Shown here in pieces: positions 1 through 6,687 of a stretch of DNA of 10,229 nucleotides (position 1 is the first letter of the stretch; the number at the start of each line of letters is the position of its first letter). The DNA is taken from contig JAFCZY010000091.1 of assembly GCA_019314105.1 (NCBI GenBank), forward strand, positions 1 to 10,229, in the 5' to 3' direction. Below the pieces are notes generated by a model that made no database searches, had not been told where the DNA came from, and saw only the letters and a program-made list of their open reading frames with translations. Origin of the DNA: Deltaproteobacteria bacterium. GTDB taxonomy: Bacteria > Desulfobacterota > Desulfobacteria > Desulfobacterales > Desulfobacteraceae. Position numbers and translations under genes: made by a program.

Positions 1-1497
1 AAAAAAAAACAGGCGATTATTAATATTCCCCCCCTTCCTGTGATAACGTCCGATTTAATAAGCCCGGAACTCTGTAATAAACAAAATCTGGAATTAATAG
101 AGATCAAAAAACTGTTTTTAAAAAAAAGGTTTAATCAAGCCCTGGATACAGGAACGGCAATACTTGAAAACCCCTGCTCTGCTGAACACTATGTAAAGGC
201 ACTGGAATGGGTTGGCGATATTTTCACTGCACGGGGGGAAAAGACGAATGCGTTTCATTTTTATGGCGAAGCCCTTGAATATCTGGACCGTGAATCGAAT
301 CAATCCCGGGTCCGGGCGTTGACAAAAAAAATAGCTGAGGTGACGGCAGTAAAAAAAATAAAAAAAAAGACGGTTTTCAAAAAAAACAGAATCGGTGTGT
401 TGCTGCCATTGACCGGATATTATCATTTAGCAGGCCATAGAGTCCTTGACGCCATTCAACTGGCCGTCAACAAATTTAATGCGGCACACACCGGGATCGG
501 TTTTCAGCTTTTGGTTAAAGACACTGCCTCTGATCCGGCCGTTGCTGTAAAGGCGGTCAAAACGTTTGAAAAAGAAAAGGTCTCCTGTATTATCGGACCC
601 ATGATAACCGTTCGTTCTGCTGCAATTGAATCAAATAATCTGGGTATCCCCATGATGGTGATGTCTCAGAAACCCGATGTGACCAGGGCAGGGCAATTTA
701 TTTTAAGAAACTATATGACACCGGCTATGCAGATTAGAACCGGGATAGCCTATTTTATGGAGGAATACGGATTTACCCGGTTTGCCGTTTTATACCCCAA
801 TGAAAAATACGGCATGGTCTTTAAAGCCGCATTCATGGATGTTGTTTCTCAGGTTGATGCTGAAGTGGCCATAATGGTTTCGTATGAGCCGTCTCAAACA
901 GATTTTTCTGAGCAGATCAAAGAATTGATTATCGGATATCAAAAGTTTGATGAAAATGGTGAATATGTGGATCTGGAAGAAGATGAGATAAAGAAGCGAA
1001 ATAAAATTTACAGGGCAAAGATTGATTTTGATGTATTGTTTATCCCTGATACCGCCGGCATGGTCAATATGATTGCACCGCAACTGAAATATCATGGGAT
1101 CGACGTGCAGCTCATGGGAACGAATCTCTGGAATTCACAGAAGTTGCTGCTGGCAAAAGATTATGTTCAGGCCGCCATTTTTTCGGATGGGTTTTATCCG
1201 GAGTCTAAATCAAAAAGAGTCAAGGATTTTATTTCATCCTATTTTAACGCCACAGGCAATTTTTCTGAATATACAGAAGCCATCGCCTATGATACGGCCA
1301 TGATTATCATGAATACCCTGTCTTCTCCAGCGGTCAGTTCAAGGAAAGATGTGGTAACGTATCTTCAGTCTAACACGTTCAGCAGGACTATCACCTGTCC
1401 CACGTCTTTTGACTCTCAGGGCGAACCCGTTAAATCACTTGAGTTGTTCCAGGTGATAGGTGATGAAATCAAGTTAATCGGATCTTGTGATAATTAA
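1..1497 (+). CDS. Periplasmic substrate-binding-like protein (LivK/LpoA type), 5'-partial
   Basis: The frame is open from the first base, so the gene very probably starts before the window; the GTG at 40 has no ribosome binding site in front of it and is a poor start. Counting from that GTG, about the first 100 residues are helical and lysine-rich, with a TPR-like look (motifs such as YVKALEWVGDIFTARGE and AFHFYGEALEYL). A type I periplasmic binding fold follows, beginning at RIGVLLPLTGYY and continuing through AIQLAVNKFN, SCIIGPMITVRSAA, GIPMMVMSQKP, FAVLYPNEKYG and EAIAYDTAMIIM. This order, TPR-like then Peripla_BP_6, matches penicillin-binding-protein activator (LpoA)-like proteins and branched-chain amino-acid binding proteins of the COG0683 class. 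It would act in the periplasm; any signal peptide or lipobox lies outside the window. The ligand cannot be told. It appears to be the last ordinary chromosomal gene before the accessory region. Confidence 0.8.
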   Translation, partial: KKKQAIINIPPLPVITSDLISPELCNKQNLELIEIKKLFLKKRFNQALDTGTAILENPCSAEHYVKALEWVGDIFTARGEKTNAFHFYGEALEYLDRESNQSRVRALTKKIAEVTAVKKIKKKTVFKKNRIGVLLPLTGYYHLAGHRVLDAIQLAVNKFNAAHTGIGFQLLVKDTASDPAVAVKAVKTFEKEKVSCIIGPMITVRSAAIESNNLGIPMMVMSQKPDVTRAGQFILRNYMTPAMQIRTGIAYFMEEYGFTRFAVLYPNEKYGMVFKAAFMDVVSQVDAEVAIMVSYEPSQTDFSEQIKELIIGYQKFDENGEYVDLEEDEIKKRNKIYRAKIDFDVLFIPDTAGMVNMIAPQLKYHGIDVQLMGTNLWNSQKLLLAKDYVQAAIFSDGFYPESKSKRVKDFISSYFNATGNFSEYTEAIAYDTAMIIMNTLSSPAVSSRKDVVTYLQSNTFSRTITCPTSFDSQGEPVKSLELFQVIGDEIKLIGSCDN

Positions 1498-1970
1498 TGT
1501 AATCTCATACTGCCCTCAGTCCGATAAAATTAATATGTATGTCATGCATAATGTTTAACAGGCATATCAATTAACGTCAAGTTATTGGGGTTGATATTTT
1601 TTTACATCAGTGAAACAGACTCAAATGCTACCTTAAAGCTTCAATTGGACTTCGCTAACGTGTGAATTACATGGTCACATTCAGTACGGATACGATTGGT
1701 TAAATACTCTCAAAAGGCATCATTCTCTATTGTGTCGGACACAACCGGCAACGCAAGTCGTTCAGTGAAAACAGATAATGGTCTTCATTCGCGAGTTCTG
1801 ATATAATATGATTAAGTCGCTTAACAGGTTGCATATCTCTTGATCACTCCACATTAGGTTACACTTATTGTGACTTAGTGTGGATCATTTGTCAATATTT
1901 AAAAATCCGGCACAGACAATAGGAATTTTCGTTCCCCCGGTGATGTTAAGAATGGTCTAAATAATCCTCA
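1498..1970. other. Gene-free stretch with palindromes, no supported CDS
   Basis: About 470 bases without a credible reading frame on either strand. It contains a 15-bp perfect dyad at 1730-1744 (TTGTGTC, centre G, GACACAA), a small TTAAG-TCG-CTTAA dyad at 1812-1824, and the large hairpin at 1848-1884 listed separately. No terminator with a T run follows the upstream gene. The last bases, from 1971, run into the end of a brnA-like remnant. Confidence 0.6.
1799..1884 (+). ncRNA. Candidate small structured RNA: extended -10 plus 16-bp GU-containing hairpin
   Basis: An extended -10 box (TG-A-TATAAT, 1799-1807) lies about 40 bases before a hairpin whose arms are 1848-1863 and 1869-1884 with a 5-base loop (CTTAT). 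All 16 positions pair if the plus strand is transcribed: 13 Watson-Crick pairs and 3 G-U wobbles. On the minus strand the three wobbles become A-C mismatches, which favours a plus-strand RNA. There is no clear -35 box and no U tract after the stem, so it is neither a standard terminator nor a certain gene. It could equally be a DNA dyad left by a lost element. Confidence 0.25.
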
Positions 1971-2042
1971 AAGAACTTCGGGCACATTAAAGTCCAAGTT
2001 CCTTACAAAATGTTTCCACTGGCAGGACTCTTACTCCGTTTT
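1971..2042. repeat. Joint repeat copy 1: brnA 3' tip meeting ATPase 3' end
   Basis: This 72-bp segment matches 7236-7307 with about 7 differences, and its first part matches 8776-8821. On the plus strand its start reads as the last codons of brnA (E L R A H stop); on the minus strand it is the last part of a DUF4143 ATPase gene (motif VRVLPVETFCKELGL). The two stops overlap. No other part of brnTA is visible upstream here. Confidence 0.75.
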
Positions 2043-2893
2043 TTTTATAATCTTTTGTGCCCTGGTGAACCTGGTAAAAATCAGGTATTTGCGTCCTTTC
2101 TTTGAAATAAAAAAGAGCAGGGTTGATACTTTTTTCTCCGGTTTTGCATTCTACCGCAAATTTAGGAACCCCTTCTTTTAGTACAACAAAATCAATCTCT
2201 CGTTTATCAGTATCCCTGAGAAATCGAAGTTCCATGCAAAACCCTTCTGTATCTTCAATAAAATGGCAGTACTTTAAAAGATGTGAGGCAATAAAATTTT
2301 CAAATCTTGGACCGGGATCGGGCAAAAGAGACCAGTCCCATAAATATAATTTTTGTTCTTTTTTAACGGCACGTATTTTTGGAGGGCCGTATGGCGGGAT
2401 TCGAAAGCAGTAATACATTCTTTCAAATATTTTCACCCATCTTTCAACGGTTTCGTGGGCAACCTGAAGTATTTCCTTTATATTTTTTACAGACAAAGGT
2501 GAGCCAACCCTGCTGGGAAGTTCCTGGGCAAGCAATTCAAGCAGGCTGATCTCTTTTATGGTTTCAAGGTCTCTGATATCTTCATAAATAACCCGCTGGA
2601 GCCTCTCTCTCTGCCATCTTCTCCAGAATTTTTCCTCTGCCTTTAATAAAGGTTCAGGAAAACCGCCAAATTTTAATAAAGCGTTAAAATCTTTTTTACC
2701 AGGGTCAGGATTCAGCTCTGTAAGGGAAAACGGATGCAACCGGTAATAATGATATCTTCCCTGTAGGGAGTCTCCTCCTTTACTGTAATAATCCAGTCTT
2801 TCCCACCTGTCTTGGGCCGCCAATAAAAACCATTCTGGTTTTAAGGTCATTTGTCACCTGATTTTTAATATATCGCTGTCTGAATTTTGTCAT
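1987..2893 (-). pseudogene. Broken AAA/DUF4143 ATPase, internal frameshifting deletion after Walker A
   Basis: The open part (2850-1987, 287 codons) begins just before LDYYSKGGDSLQGR and carries the rest of a DUF4143 ATPase: GGFPEPLL, the winged-helix-like middle (NIKEILQVAHETVERWVKIFE), and the C-terminal REIDF...VECK signature reminiscent of PD-(D/E)XK folds. Comparison with the intact neighbour at 3051-4184 shows that it lacks its first hundred residues. These are partly present upstream in another frame: an ATG at 2893-2891 reads M T K F R Q R Y I K N, then MVFIGGPRQVGKT, an intact Walker A. The Walker A codons run straight into the RLDYY codons through a shared AGACT (2795-2799). About 70 codons, including Walker B, are missing and the frame shifts. 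The 287-codon frame alone could not bind ATP. If translated from 2850 it would give a nuclease-like C-terminal fragment. Confidence 0.85.
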
Positions 2894-3050
2894 AGTATAA
2901 TAGACATAACACGATTTTTATCATGAGTAAAGTAGAGTGCATGCGATTAATGGGTTTGAAGCTGGGATGTCTTTTAATATAAGTCATCAAGATTCCTGAG
3001 GGTTGATTTTAACTTGTAATAACTTAAAACCGGACAAATTGCAAAAAAGT
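2894..3050. other. Spacer between ATPase genes with a 22-bp ATPase shard
   Basis: No gene fits here. Positions 2948-2969 are identical over 22 bp to 9047-9068, which lies inside the broken ATPase at 8883-9448 and there encodes SQLQTHY on the minus strand. The match is too short to be functional and looks like debris of another ATPase copy. No clear promoter or terminator was seen in the rest. Confidence 0.55.
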
Positions 3051-4184
3051 TCAAGGCAGCGTTAATGTTGAGAGCCAGTTATGGGCTGTTCGGATTTCAG
3101 CACCATTTGGAAATGTTTTTTCCTTTTTTAATTCTTTGACAACCTGAACCATTTTTAACTGTGGAAAAAATTTTCTGAACACTTCAAAATTTGAACTCAA
3201 GCTATTGTTTTTCCATTTAACTTCCACCATCAGTACAGGATCATCACCGGATGTGGTACAAAAATCAATCTCTTTTTTATCCTTGTTTCTCAGGTAAAAC
3301 AGCTTTTTTGTTTCTCCAAAACAATCTTCCCGAAAATGTATTTCCTTTTGAATGGCACATGCAACAGTGTTCTCCAGTTTAATACCCTGATCACCCATGA
3401 CCTGCCCGGTATCATAAAAATAGAATTTAGGAGCTTTTTGAATTGCCCTGGCAATATTTTTATGAAAAGGTGGAACTTTAAAAATTATATACATATTTTC
3501 AAGTATCGTGAGCCATCTTTTTACAGTTTTATCAGAGCATTGTAAATCCTGCGACAAAGAGGCATAGGATATCGGGTTTCCCACACGGTGTTTTAATAAT
3601 TGAATCAGTGTTTCAATCTGGATGATTTGCTGGACATTCTCAAGATCAATTATGTCCTGCTTTAAAATAATATCCAGGTGTGATTTTTTCCAACGATTGT
3701 AAAATCGGGTTGTCCCGTTTAAAAATGGTTCAGGAAAACCGCCGGAAATTAACAGTTTGTCTAATTCCGCTTCAAGGTTACCAGGGTTTAAAAAATTGTG
3801 AATTTCTTTTAAATCCAGGGGATGCAATCTAAACTGGAAAAATCTTCCCGCCAAAGAATCGCCACCCTTTCTGTAAGTGTCGAGTTTGGCGCTGCCGGTA
3901 ACAAGAATTGAGGGCGGAATGCCTTCCGTATCATAAACTCCTTTTAACCATGATTTCCAGTTCTTTAACTTATGAAGTTCATCAAAGATAACAATCTTTT
4001 TTGATCTGTCCCAGGATCTTTCCTGCAAGCCCAACCTGTCGTCCGGATTATCAAAGTTGAAGTAATCATAATCAGGATTTAACATTTTGGACAGCGTTGT
4101 CTTTCCTGTTTGGCGTGGCCCGGTCAGCAGGATTATTTTTTTATCCAGATCTTCCTGAATATATTTTTCCAAGTATCGTTTCAT
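3051..4184 (-). CDS. AAA ATPase with DUF4143 domain, apparently intact
   Basis: A 377-residue protein of normal family length and the only intact ATPase of its kind in the window. Walker A is GPRQTGKT at 22-29, Walker B KIVIFDE at 63-69, and a sensor-like VTGSAKLD at 95-102. Family motifs GGDSLAGR (107-114) and GGFPEPF (148-154) follow, then a helix-turn-helix-like middle (SYASLSQDLQCSDKTVKRWL) and a C-terminal KKEIDF (303-308) with VEVK (320-323), the DUF4143 end that resembles a PD-(D/E)XK fold. Proteins of this family are cytoplasmic NTPases of unproven role, often found in accessory DNA beside TA genes. The ATG at 4184 has no good Shine-Dalgarno. Its presence between several wrecks of the same family suggests it is the surviving member of an expanded set. 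A nucleic-acid-related role is inference only. Confidence 0.88.
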   Translation of the reverse strand: MKRYLEKYIQEDLDKKIILLTGPRQTGKTTLSKMLNPDYDYFNFDNPDDRLGLQERSWDRSKKIVIFDELHKLKNWKSWLKGVYDTEGIPPSILVTGSAKLDTYRKGGDSLAGRFFQFRLHPLDLKEIHNFLNPGNLEAELDKLLISGGFPEPFLNGTTRFYNRWKKSHLDIILKQDIIDLENVQQIIQIETLIQLLKHRVGNPISYASLSQDLQCSDKTVKRWLTILENMYIIFKVPPFHKNIARAIQKAPKFYFYDTGQVMGDQGIKLENTVACAIQKEIHFREDCFGETKKLFYLRNKDKKEIDFCTTSGDDPVLMVEVKWKNNSLSSNFEVFRKFFPQLKMVQVVKELKKEKTFPNGAEIRTAHNWLSTLTLP

Positions 4185-4200
4185 AGCGTCTATTCTGACA

Positions 4201-4236
4201 TTAATTCCGAGATAGTCAAGACTTTTTCGGAATTAA
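4201..4236. promoter_or_regulatory. Perfect 10-bp inverted repeat upstream of the intact ATPase
   Basis: TTAATTCCGA at 4201-4210 is mirrored by TCGGAATTAA at 4227-4236 across a 16-base loop, ending 17 bases before the ATPase start on the minus strand. There is no T run after either arm in the useful direction, so an operator or a 5'-leader hairpin is more likely than a terminator. Function unknown. Confidence 0.45.
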
Positions 4237-4247
4237 GTTCGATATGA

Positions 4248-4388
4248 AAATCAGATTGCGCCACAATCGAAGGCGAAAGCATCGCACTGGTTTACAAGCA
4301 CGTCCCCAGCATGGCTATTCCAGACCCTTTGCGTATCCGCTATCGGGAGGCGTTGATTCTGGCAGTGGTATGGCGGGTATGCCGCTGA
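4248..4388 (+). other. GC-richer alien fragment with a short open frame
   Basis: Base composition is visibly richer in G and C than the flanks. The plus strand is open from a TGA at 4245 to a TGA at 4386, with a protein-like segment containing EGESIALVYKHVPSM and RIRYREALILAVVWR. No start codon or ribosome binding site is visible and I do not recognise the family. On the minus strand the same bases form the nonsense tail of the truncated ATPase that ends at about 4386. It is probably a scrap of an unrelated gene captured at a deletion junction. Confidence 0.35.
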
Positions 4389-4742
4389 TGTTCCCGGCTC
4401 GACATCGGAAGGCATAAGACGCTCTATCTCGTCAGAGGTTATTTTTTTGTTCAACCGGACTGATTCAGAAAAACTGAGCGGGTATAAATGAAAATCTATG
4501 GTATCGGCCAGGTATTTAATTCCTTTATCCCAGTCTTTAATATACGTTACCTCGTCAAGAAGGATATAGCATAGCTCTGAGCCTTGTCTCTCATTTAAAA
4601 ACTCTGTCAGCAACCTGACAAGAGAGTGATGGTCATCTATAAGCTCACCGGTAAAATAGATAATGCATTCCGGCGTAATACCACTTTTAAGGCGTTCATT
4701 CATCCATTGTTTCAAAAGAGTGGTTTTGCCGATCTGACGGCC
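4386..4742 (-). pseudogene. Truncated AAA ATPase remnant (copy B), Walker A to mid-protein
   Basis: The minus strand reads GRQIGKTTLLKQWM from 4742 (Walker A of a GxRQxGKT type), then CYILLDEV (Walker B) and YIKDWDKGIKYLADT. It then jumps in frame to DFHLYPLSFSESVRL, a segment that in related ATPases follows a further sensor region, so a short in-frame deletion is likely after LADT. The homology stops near position 4386, where sequence of a different composition begins. The N-terminal residues before Walker A are missing because the upstream side is fused to another ATPase remnant. An ATG at 4715 would give a 154-residue product without a P-loop, probably inert. Confidence 0.75.
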
Positions 4743-5135
4743 AGAGCTTCCGGTGAAGATATCCTTTGCAGATAACAGGCCATCCCCGTGTCACGCCAAA
4801 ATTCTTTCCGCTTGCCACTGACTCTTTTTATTGTATTGCCATGGTAGGGGAAAAGTTCCAGCCACTGAAAAGTGTTCTCCAGCAGATCCAGCCATCGACG
4901 GGAGAGAACCCCGCCAGAGCAAATTAACCAAAGGAGGAGTCGAAAGCACCTTGCTTCCCTTGCAGATTGTCTCGGGTGATTTAAAATAAGATTCAAGCCA
5001 GGTATTGTCTGGTTGCTCAAACATTTCATGCAGTGTCAAGCCCTCAAGATTCAAGATCCCAACCCGACCCGCCATGCTTTCTGACACTGAACGGAGCATG
5101 CTTAAATTTTGTGATCCGGTCAGGAAGTACTTGAA
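4736..5135 (-). pseudogene. AAA/DUF4143 ATPase remnant (copy A), two frames, both ends missing
   Basis: From 5135 the minus strand reads FKYFLTGSQNLSMLRSVSES and MAGRVGILNLEGLTLHEMF, the sensor/DUF4143 start, in one frame down to LLWRGSLP (about 4899). It then switches frame to RWLDLLENTFQWLELFPYHG and DTGMACYLQRISSPEALAV (4897 to 4736), the winged-helix and DUF4143 middle. Walker A and B are absent, the roughly 80 residues usually found between the two parts are deleted, and the C-terminus is replaced by the Walker A of copy B. It cannot make a functional protein. It belongs to a different DUF4143 subfamily from the gene at 3051-4184. Its 5' edge overlaps the end of the DUF6516 gene in another frame. 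Confidence 0.78.
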
Positions 5136-5476
5136 AAATCGCCCCTTTTTTTAATTTGATCCAGAACATCAATAATTGTCACTCTATGCGAAGGAAAAAC
5201 TTGATTGTTTTCATGTTTATGATGCGGATAAGTATCTATATCTTTCCAATGAGGCTTGTTATCCCACCTGGCTATTAAATCGCCATTATTTTTCTGACAA
5301 TGATATGAGTATTTCTGGTAATTTTTAGTATGCAGCTCTGTGATATATAAAAGACAATTTTCCTTGAGAATGGCCTTTATCTTGATAAGCTTAACAGAAT
5401 CCTCGTCAATAAGTTCAAGGACTTCAACATCAAGAACAATGGCTGATTGTCTGAGAGCAGAAATTATTTCATACAA
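5120..5476 (-). CDS. DUF6516 (TumE-like) toxin candidate
   Basis: A 118-residue protein with YSYHCQ (56-61), RWDNKPHW (70-77), PHHKH (84-88) and PSHRVTI (95-101). This is the pattern I associate with DUF6516 / TumE-type toxins: an aromatic strand, RWDN, a histidine cluster and a short C-terminal helix. The start is TTG at 5476, overlapping the 3' end of the upstream partner by 13 bases; no ATG is available in frame. The overlap implies translational coupling. The last residues, about RGDFSSTS, come from DNA that in another frame encodes the neighbouring ATPase remnant, so the native C-terminus was probably replaced when the two were joined. The conserved core looks complete, so activity is possible. 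Family confidence is moderate; the toxin role is inferred from family and arrangement. Confidence 0.68.
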   Translation of the reverse strand: MYEIISALRQSAIVLDVEVLELIDEDSVKLIKIKAILKENCLLYITELHTKNYQKYSYHCQKNNGDLIARWDNKPHWKDIDTYPHHKHENNQVFPSHRVTIIDVLDQIKKRGDFSSTS

Positions 5477-5769
5477 AGCTTGAGAGCCTTGTATTTTTTA
5501 TTCCATTCCCTGTAGGCAAGCAAGAAGCCCTCCCATAGCAGCAAATCATCCCATTCCTGAAAGCTCTCATCCCCTTTCTCGATCTTTTTCTTGAAGGAAG
5601 CATAATTTGTTCCATACTTTGACTCAAGCATCTTGATTTTGCTTTCGTATAAGTCCTTTTTCCCAAGCGCCTTATCAATTAGCAAGTCTATAATTTCATT
5701 ACTTCCCATGTCAGCAGCAATAGAAGGCGGTATTCTTAGTGTTACCTCACCGGTTTGATTTTTTTCCAT
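5464..5769 (-). CDS. Small antitoxin-like partner of the DUF6516 protein
   Basis: A 101-residue acidic-basic helical protein. The N-terminus (GEVTLRIPPSIAADMGSNEI) reads like a short strand and helix. The C-terminal half is YGTNYASFKKKIEKGDESFQEW followed by DDLLLWEGFLLAYREWNKKY, a pattern seen in small proteins encoded just upstream of DUF6516 toxins, where the partner is proposed to be the antitoxin. The ATG at 5769 has a strong AGGAGA 8 bases upstream. It overlaps the next gene by 13 bases. No helix-turn-helix is obvious, unlike the HTH antitoxins paired with TumE elsewhere, so it may neutralise by protein contact and may or may not repress its own promoter. Confidence 0.65.
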   Translation of the reverse strand: MEKNQTGEVTLRIPPSIAADMGSNEIIDLLIDKALGKKDLYESKIKMLESKYGTNYASFKKKIEKGDESFQEWDDLLLWEGFLLAYREWNKKYKALKLCMK

Positions 5770-5808
5770 TGCGATTCTCCTATTGTTTCATAGTTCAAAT
5801 ATTATCAA

Positions 5809-5837
5809 CTTTATCGCAAGTTTGCTTTTATTGTCAA
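5809..5837 (-). promoter_or_regulatory. Candidate promoter for the DUF6516 pair
   Basis: A perfect TTGACA (5837-5832) is followed after 16-17 bases by a weak -10 (GATAAA or ATAAAG, 5815-5809). It lies about 40 bases before the ATG at 5769, in the 91-base gap after vapC. Confidence 0.4.
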
Positions 5838-5860
5838 TTTTTTTACGCATATAAAAGATC

Positions 5861-6256
5861 TTAATATAATTTGAGATTAATAATTGGGGCCATATTTACA
5901 AAATCTTTATCATTCTGAAGAAGCAGCAAGTCATGCTCAATGGCTATCTGTGCGATCAAGCAGTCAATTGTGCTTCTGACTGTAATTCCCTGTTTTCGGC
6001 AGGAAAGATAAATCATGGCTGCTTTACCATACGATATAATTGGATCCATAGGGTGGAAAAACCGCTGACATCTGAGGTGTTCATCCAAAAGTGCATATTC
6101 TTTTTTGTTTTTTGCACCTTGAAGAAGTTCCTGATACACTACAGATGCTATTCCAAAAGGGATTTGTTGTTTGATAATATCTTTTAGACATAAAGAAGGC
6201 TTATTTTGAATCCCTTTAAAAAAATCTATCAGGACTGAAGTATCGACAAGAATCAT
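5861..6256 (-). CDS. vapC: VapC-type PIN-domain ribonuclease toxin
   Basis: A 131-residue PIN-domain protein from the ATG at 6256, which overlaps the vapB stop as ATGA. A TTG 15 bases upstream is possible but less likely. The four conserved acidic residues expected for a Mg-dependent PIN nuclease are visible: D5 in MILVDTSVLID, E43 in VVYQELLQG, D98 in RSTIDCLIA and D116 in LLQNDKDF. Length and residue order fit VapC, which cleaves tRNA or rRNA in studied members; the target here is unknown. It is coupled to vapB, and the gene looks intact. Confidence 0.92.
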   Translation of the reverse strand: MILVDTSVLIDFFKGIQNKPSLCLKDIIKQQIPFGIASVVYQELLQGAKNKKEYALLDEHLRCQRFFHPMDPIISYGKAAMIYLSCRKQGITVRSTIDCLIAQIAIEHDLLLLQNDKDFVNMAPIINLKLY

Positions 6257-6453
6257 TTGCCTGCTCGGCAAGCTTTATAATCATAGTCATCACGAAAACT
6301 GATTTTCCCAGCAAGTTTAAGTAAATCAAGTCGCTTCCGGGTCATTACAAATTCCTGCAATGCCATAGAAATAACCTCCTTTTTAGTTTTTATACCACTT
6401 AATGCCTGGGCTTCCTGCACAAGAGTATCATCGAGCATAACATTTGTTCTCAT
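6253..6453 (-). CDS. vapB: VapB-type antitoxin
   Basis: A 66-residue protein from the ATG at 6453, chosen because AAGGAGGTG sits 7 bases upstream and the sequence from there is the standard family start, MRTNVMLDDTLVQEA. An open frame extends 17 codons further upstream, but these are not family-like. The N-terminal ribbon-helix-helix (RTNVMLDD, ALSGIKTKKEVISMALQEF) would bind DNA, and the C-terminal LLKLAGKISFRDDYDY would wrap VapC; LAGK is a hallmark of the VapB_antitoxin family. The stop overlaps the vapC start by 4 bases. Confidence 0.92.
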   Translation of the reverse strand: MRTNVMLDDTLVQEAQALSGIKTKKEVISMALQEFVMTRKRLDLLKLAGKISFRDDYDYKACRAGK

Positions 6454-6470
6454 AATACACCTCCTTATAC

Positions 6471-6504
6471 ACATCAGGATGTACTTTTTTAATATTTTTG
6501 TCAA
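6471..6504 (-). promoter_or_regulatory. vapBC promoter and operator candidate
   Basis: A perfect -35 (TTGACA, 6504-6499) sits upstream of vapB, and the -10 position overlaps an inverted repeat, ACATC-AG-GATGT (6471-6482). The -10 match is weak. A dyad over the -10 just upstream of an RHH antitoxin gene is what autorepression would look like. Confidence 0.45.
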
Positions 6505-6648
6505 GCAGTTTGTTCGAATTTTAATTATGGAAATCGATCCTGTAATGGTTTTTACCCTGAGTGCATTGACTCAAAAAAGGCAGGTCATATTTTAATTACG
6601 TGGCACCCATAATATCTCAAAATGTTTCCACAGGCCGGACTTAATAAC
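6505..6648. other. Divergent spacer between vapBC and brnTA with a 24-bp ATPase shard
   Basis: No gene is present. At 6618-6641 the bases match the ATPase 3' end at 2006-2030 (AAAATGTTTCCAC, GGC, GGACT core), a fourth trace of the DUF4143 3' end, here without its stop codon. The rest shows nothing I can name. Confidence 0.5.
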
Positions 6649-6687
6649 TTGACAAAATGTATGGCATGAATATATACATAATGTATG
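6649..6687 (+). promoter_or_regulatory. brnTA promoter with operator-like repeats
   Basis: TTGACA (6649-6654), a 16-base spacer and TATATA (6671-6676) form a good promoter. AATGTATG occurs twice, at 6656-6663 and 6680-6687, exactly 24 bases apart, and the second copy is half of the dyad ATACAT-A-ATGTAT (6674-6686), which covers the brnT start codon. BrnA-type antitoxins bind DNA through an RHH fold, so these repeats are likely its operator. The predicted transcript would start within a few bases of the ATG, leaving little or no leader. Confidence 0.55.

Noticed and set aside
40..42. GTG at 40 as the true start of the binding-protein gene
   Set aside because: The frame is open to the window edge and no ribosome binding site precedes it, so a start outside the window is more likely.
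1094..1303. Plus-strand 69-codon frame inside the binding-protein gene
   Set aside because: It overlaps a well-supported gene in another frame and shows no protein-like pattern.
1654..1682. TGTGA...TCACA resembling a CRP site near 1660-1680
   Set aside because: The spacer is 9 bases instead of 6 and no gene is placed to be controlled by it.
1819..1825. GCTTAAC as an integron attC core (RYYYAAC)
   Set aside because: No matching GTTRRRY occurs at the right distance, and no such pairs flank the TA cassettes, so an integron array is not supported.
2123..2413. Plus-strand open frame of 96 codons inside the ATPase at 1987-2893
   Set aside because: It is antisense to a clear DUF4143 sequence, has no family motifs and no ribosome binding site.
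6454..6504. Longer vapB with 17 extra N-terminal codons
   Set aside because: The strong AAGGAGGTG and the family start MRTNV place the start at 6453; the extra codons overlap the promoter.
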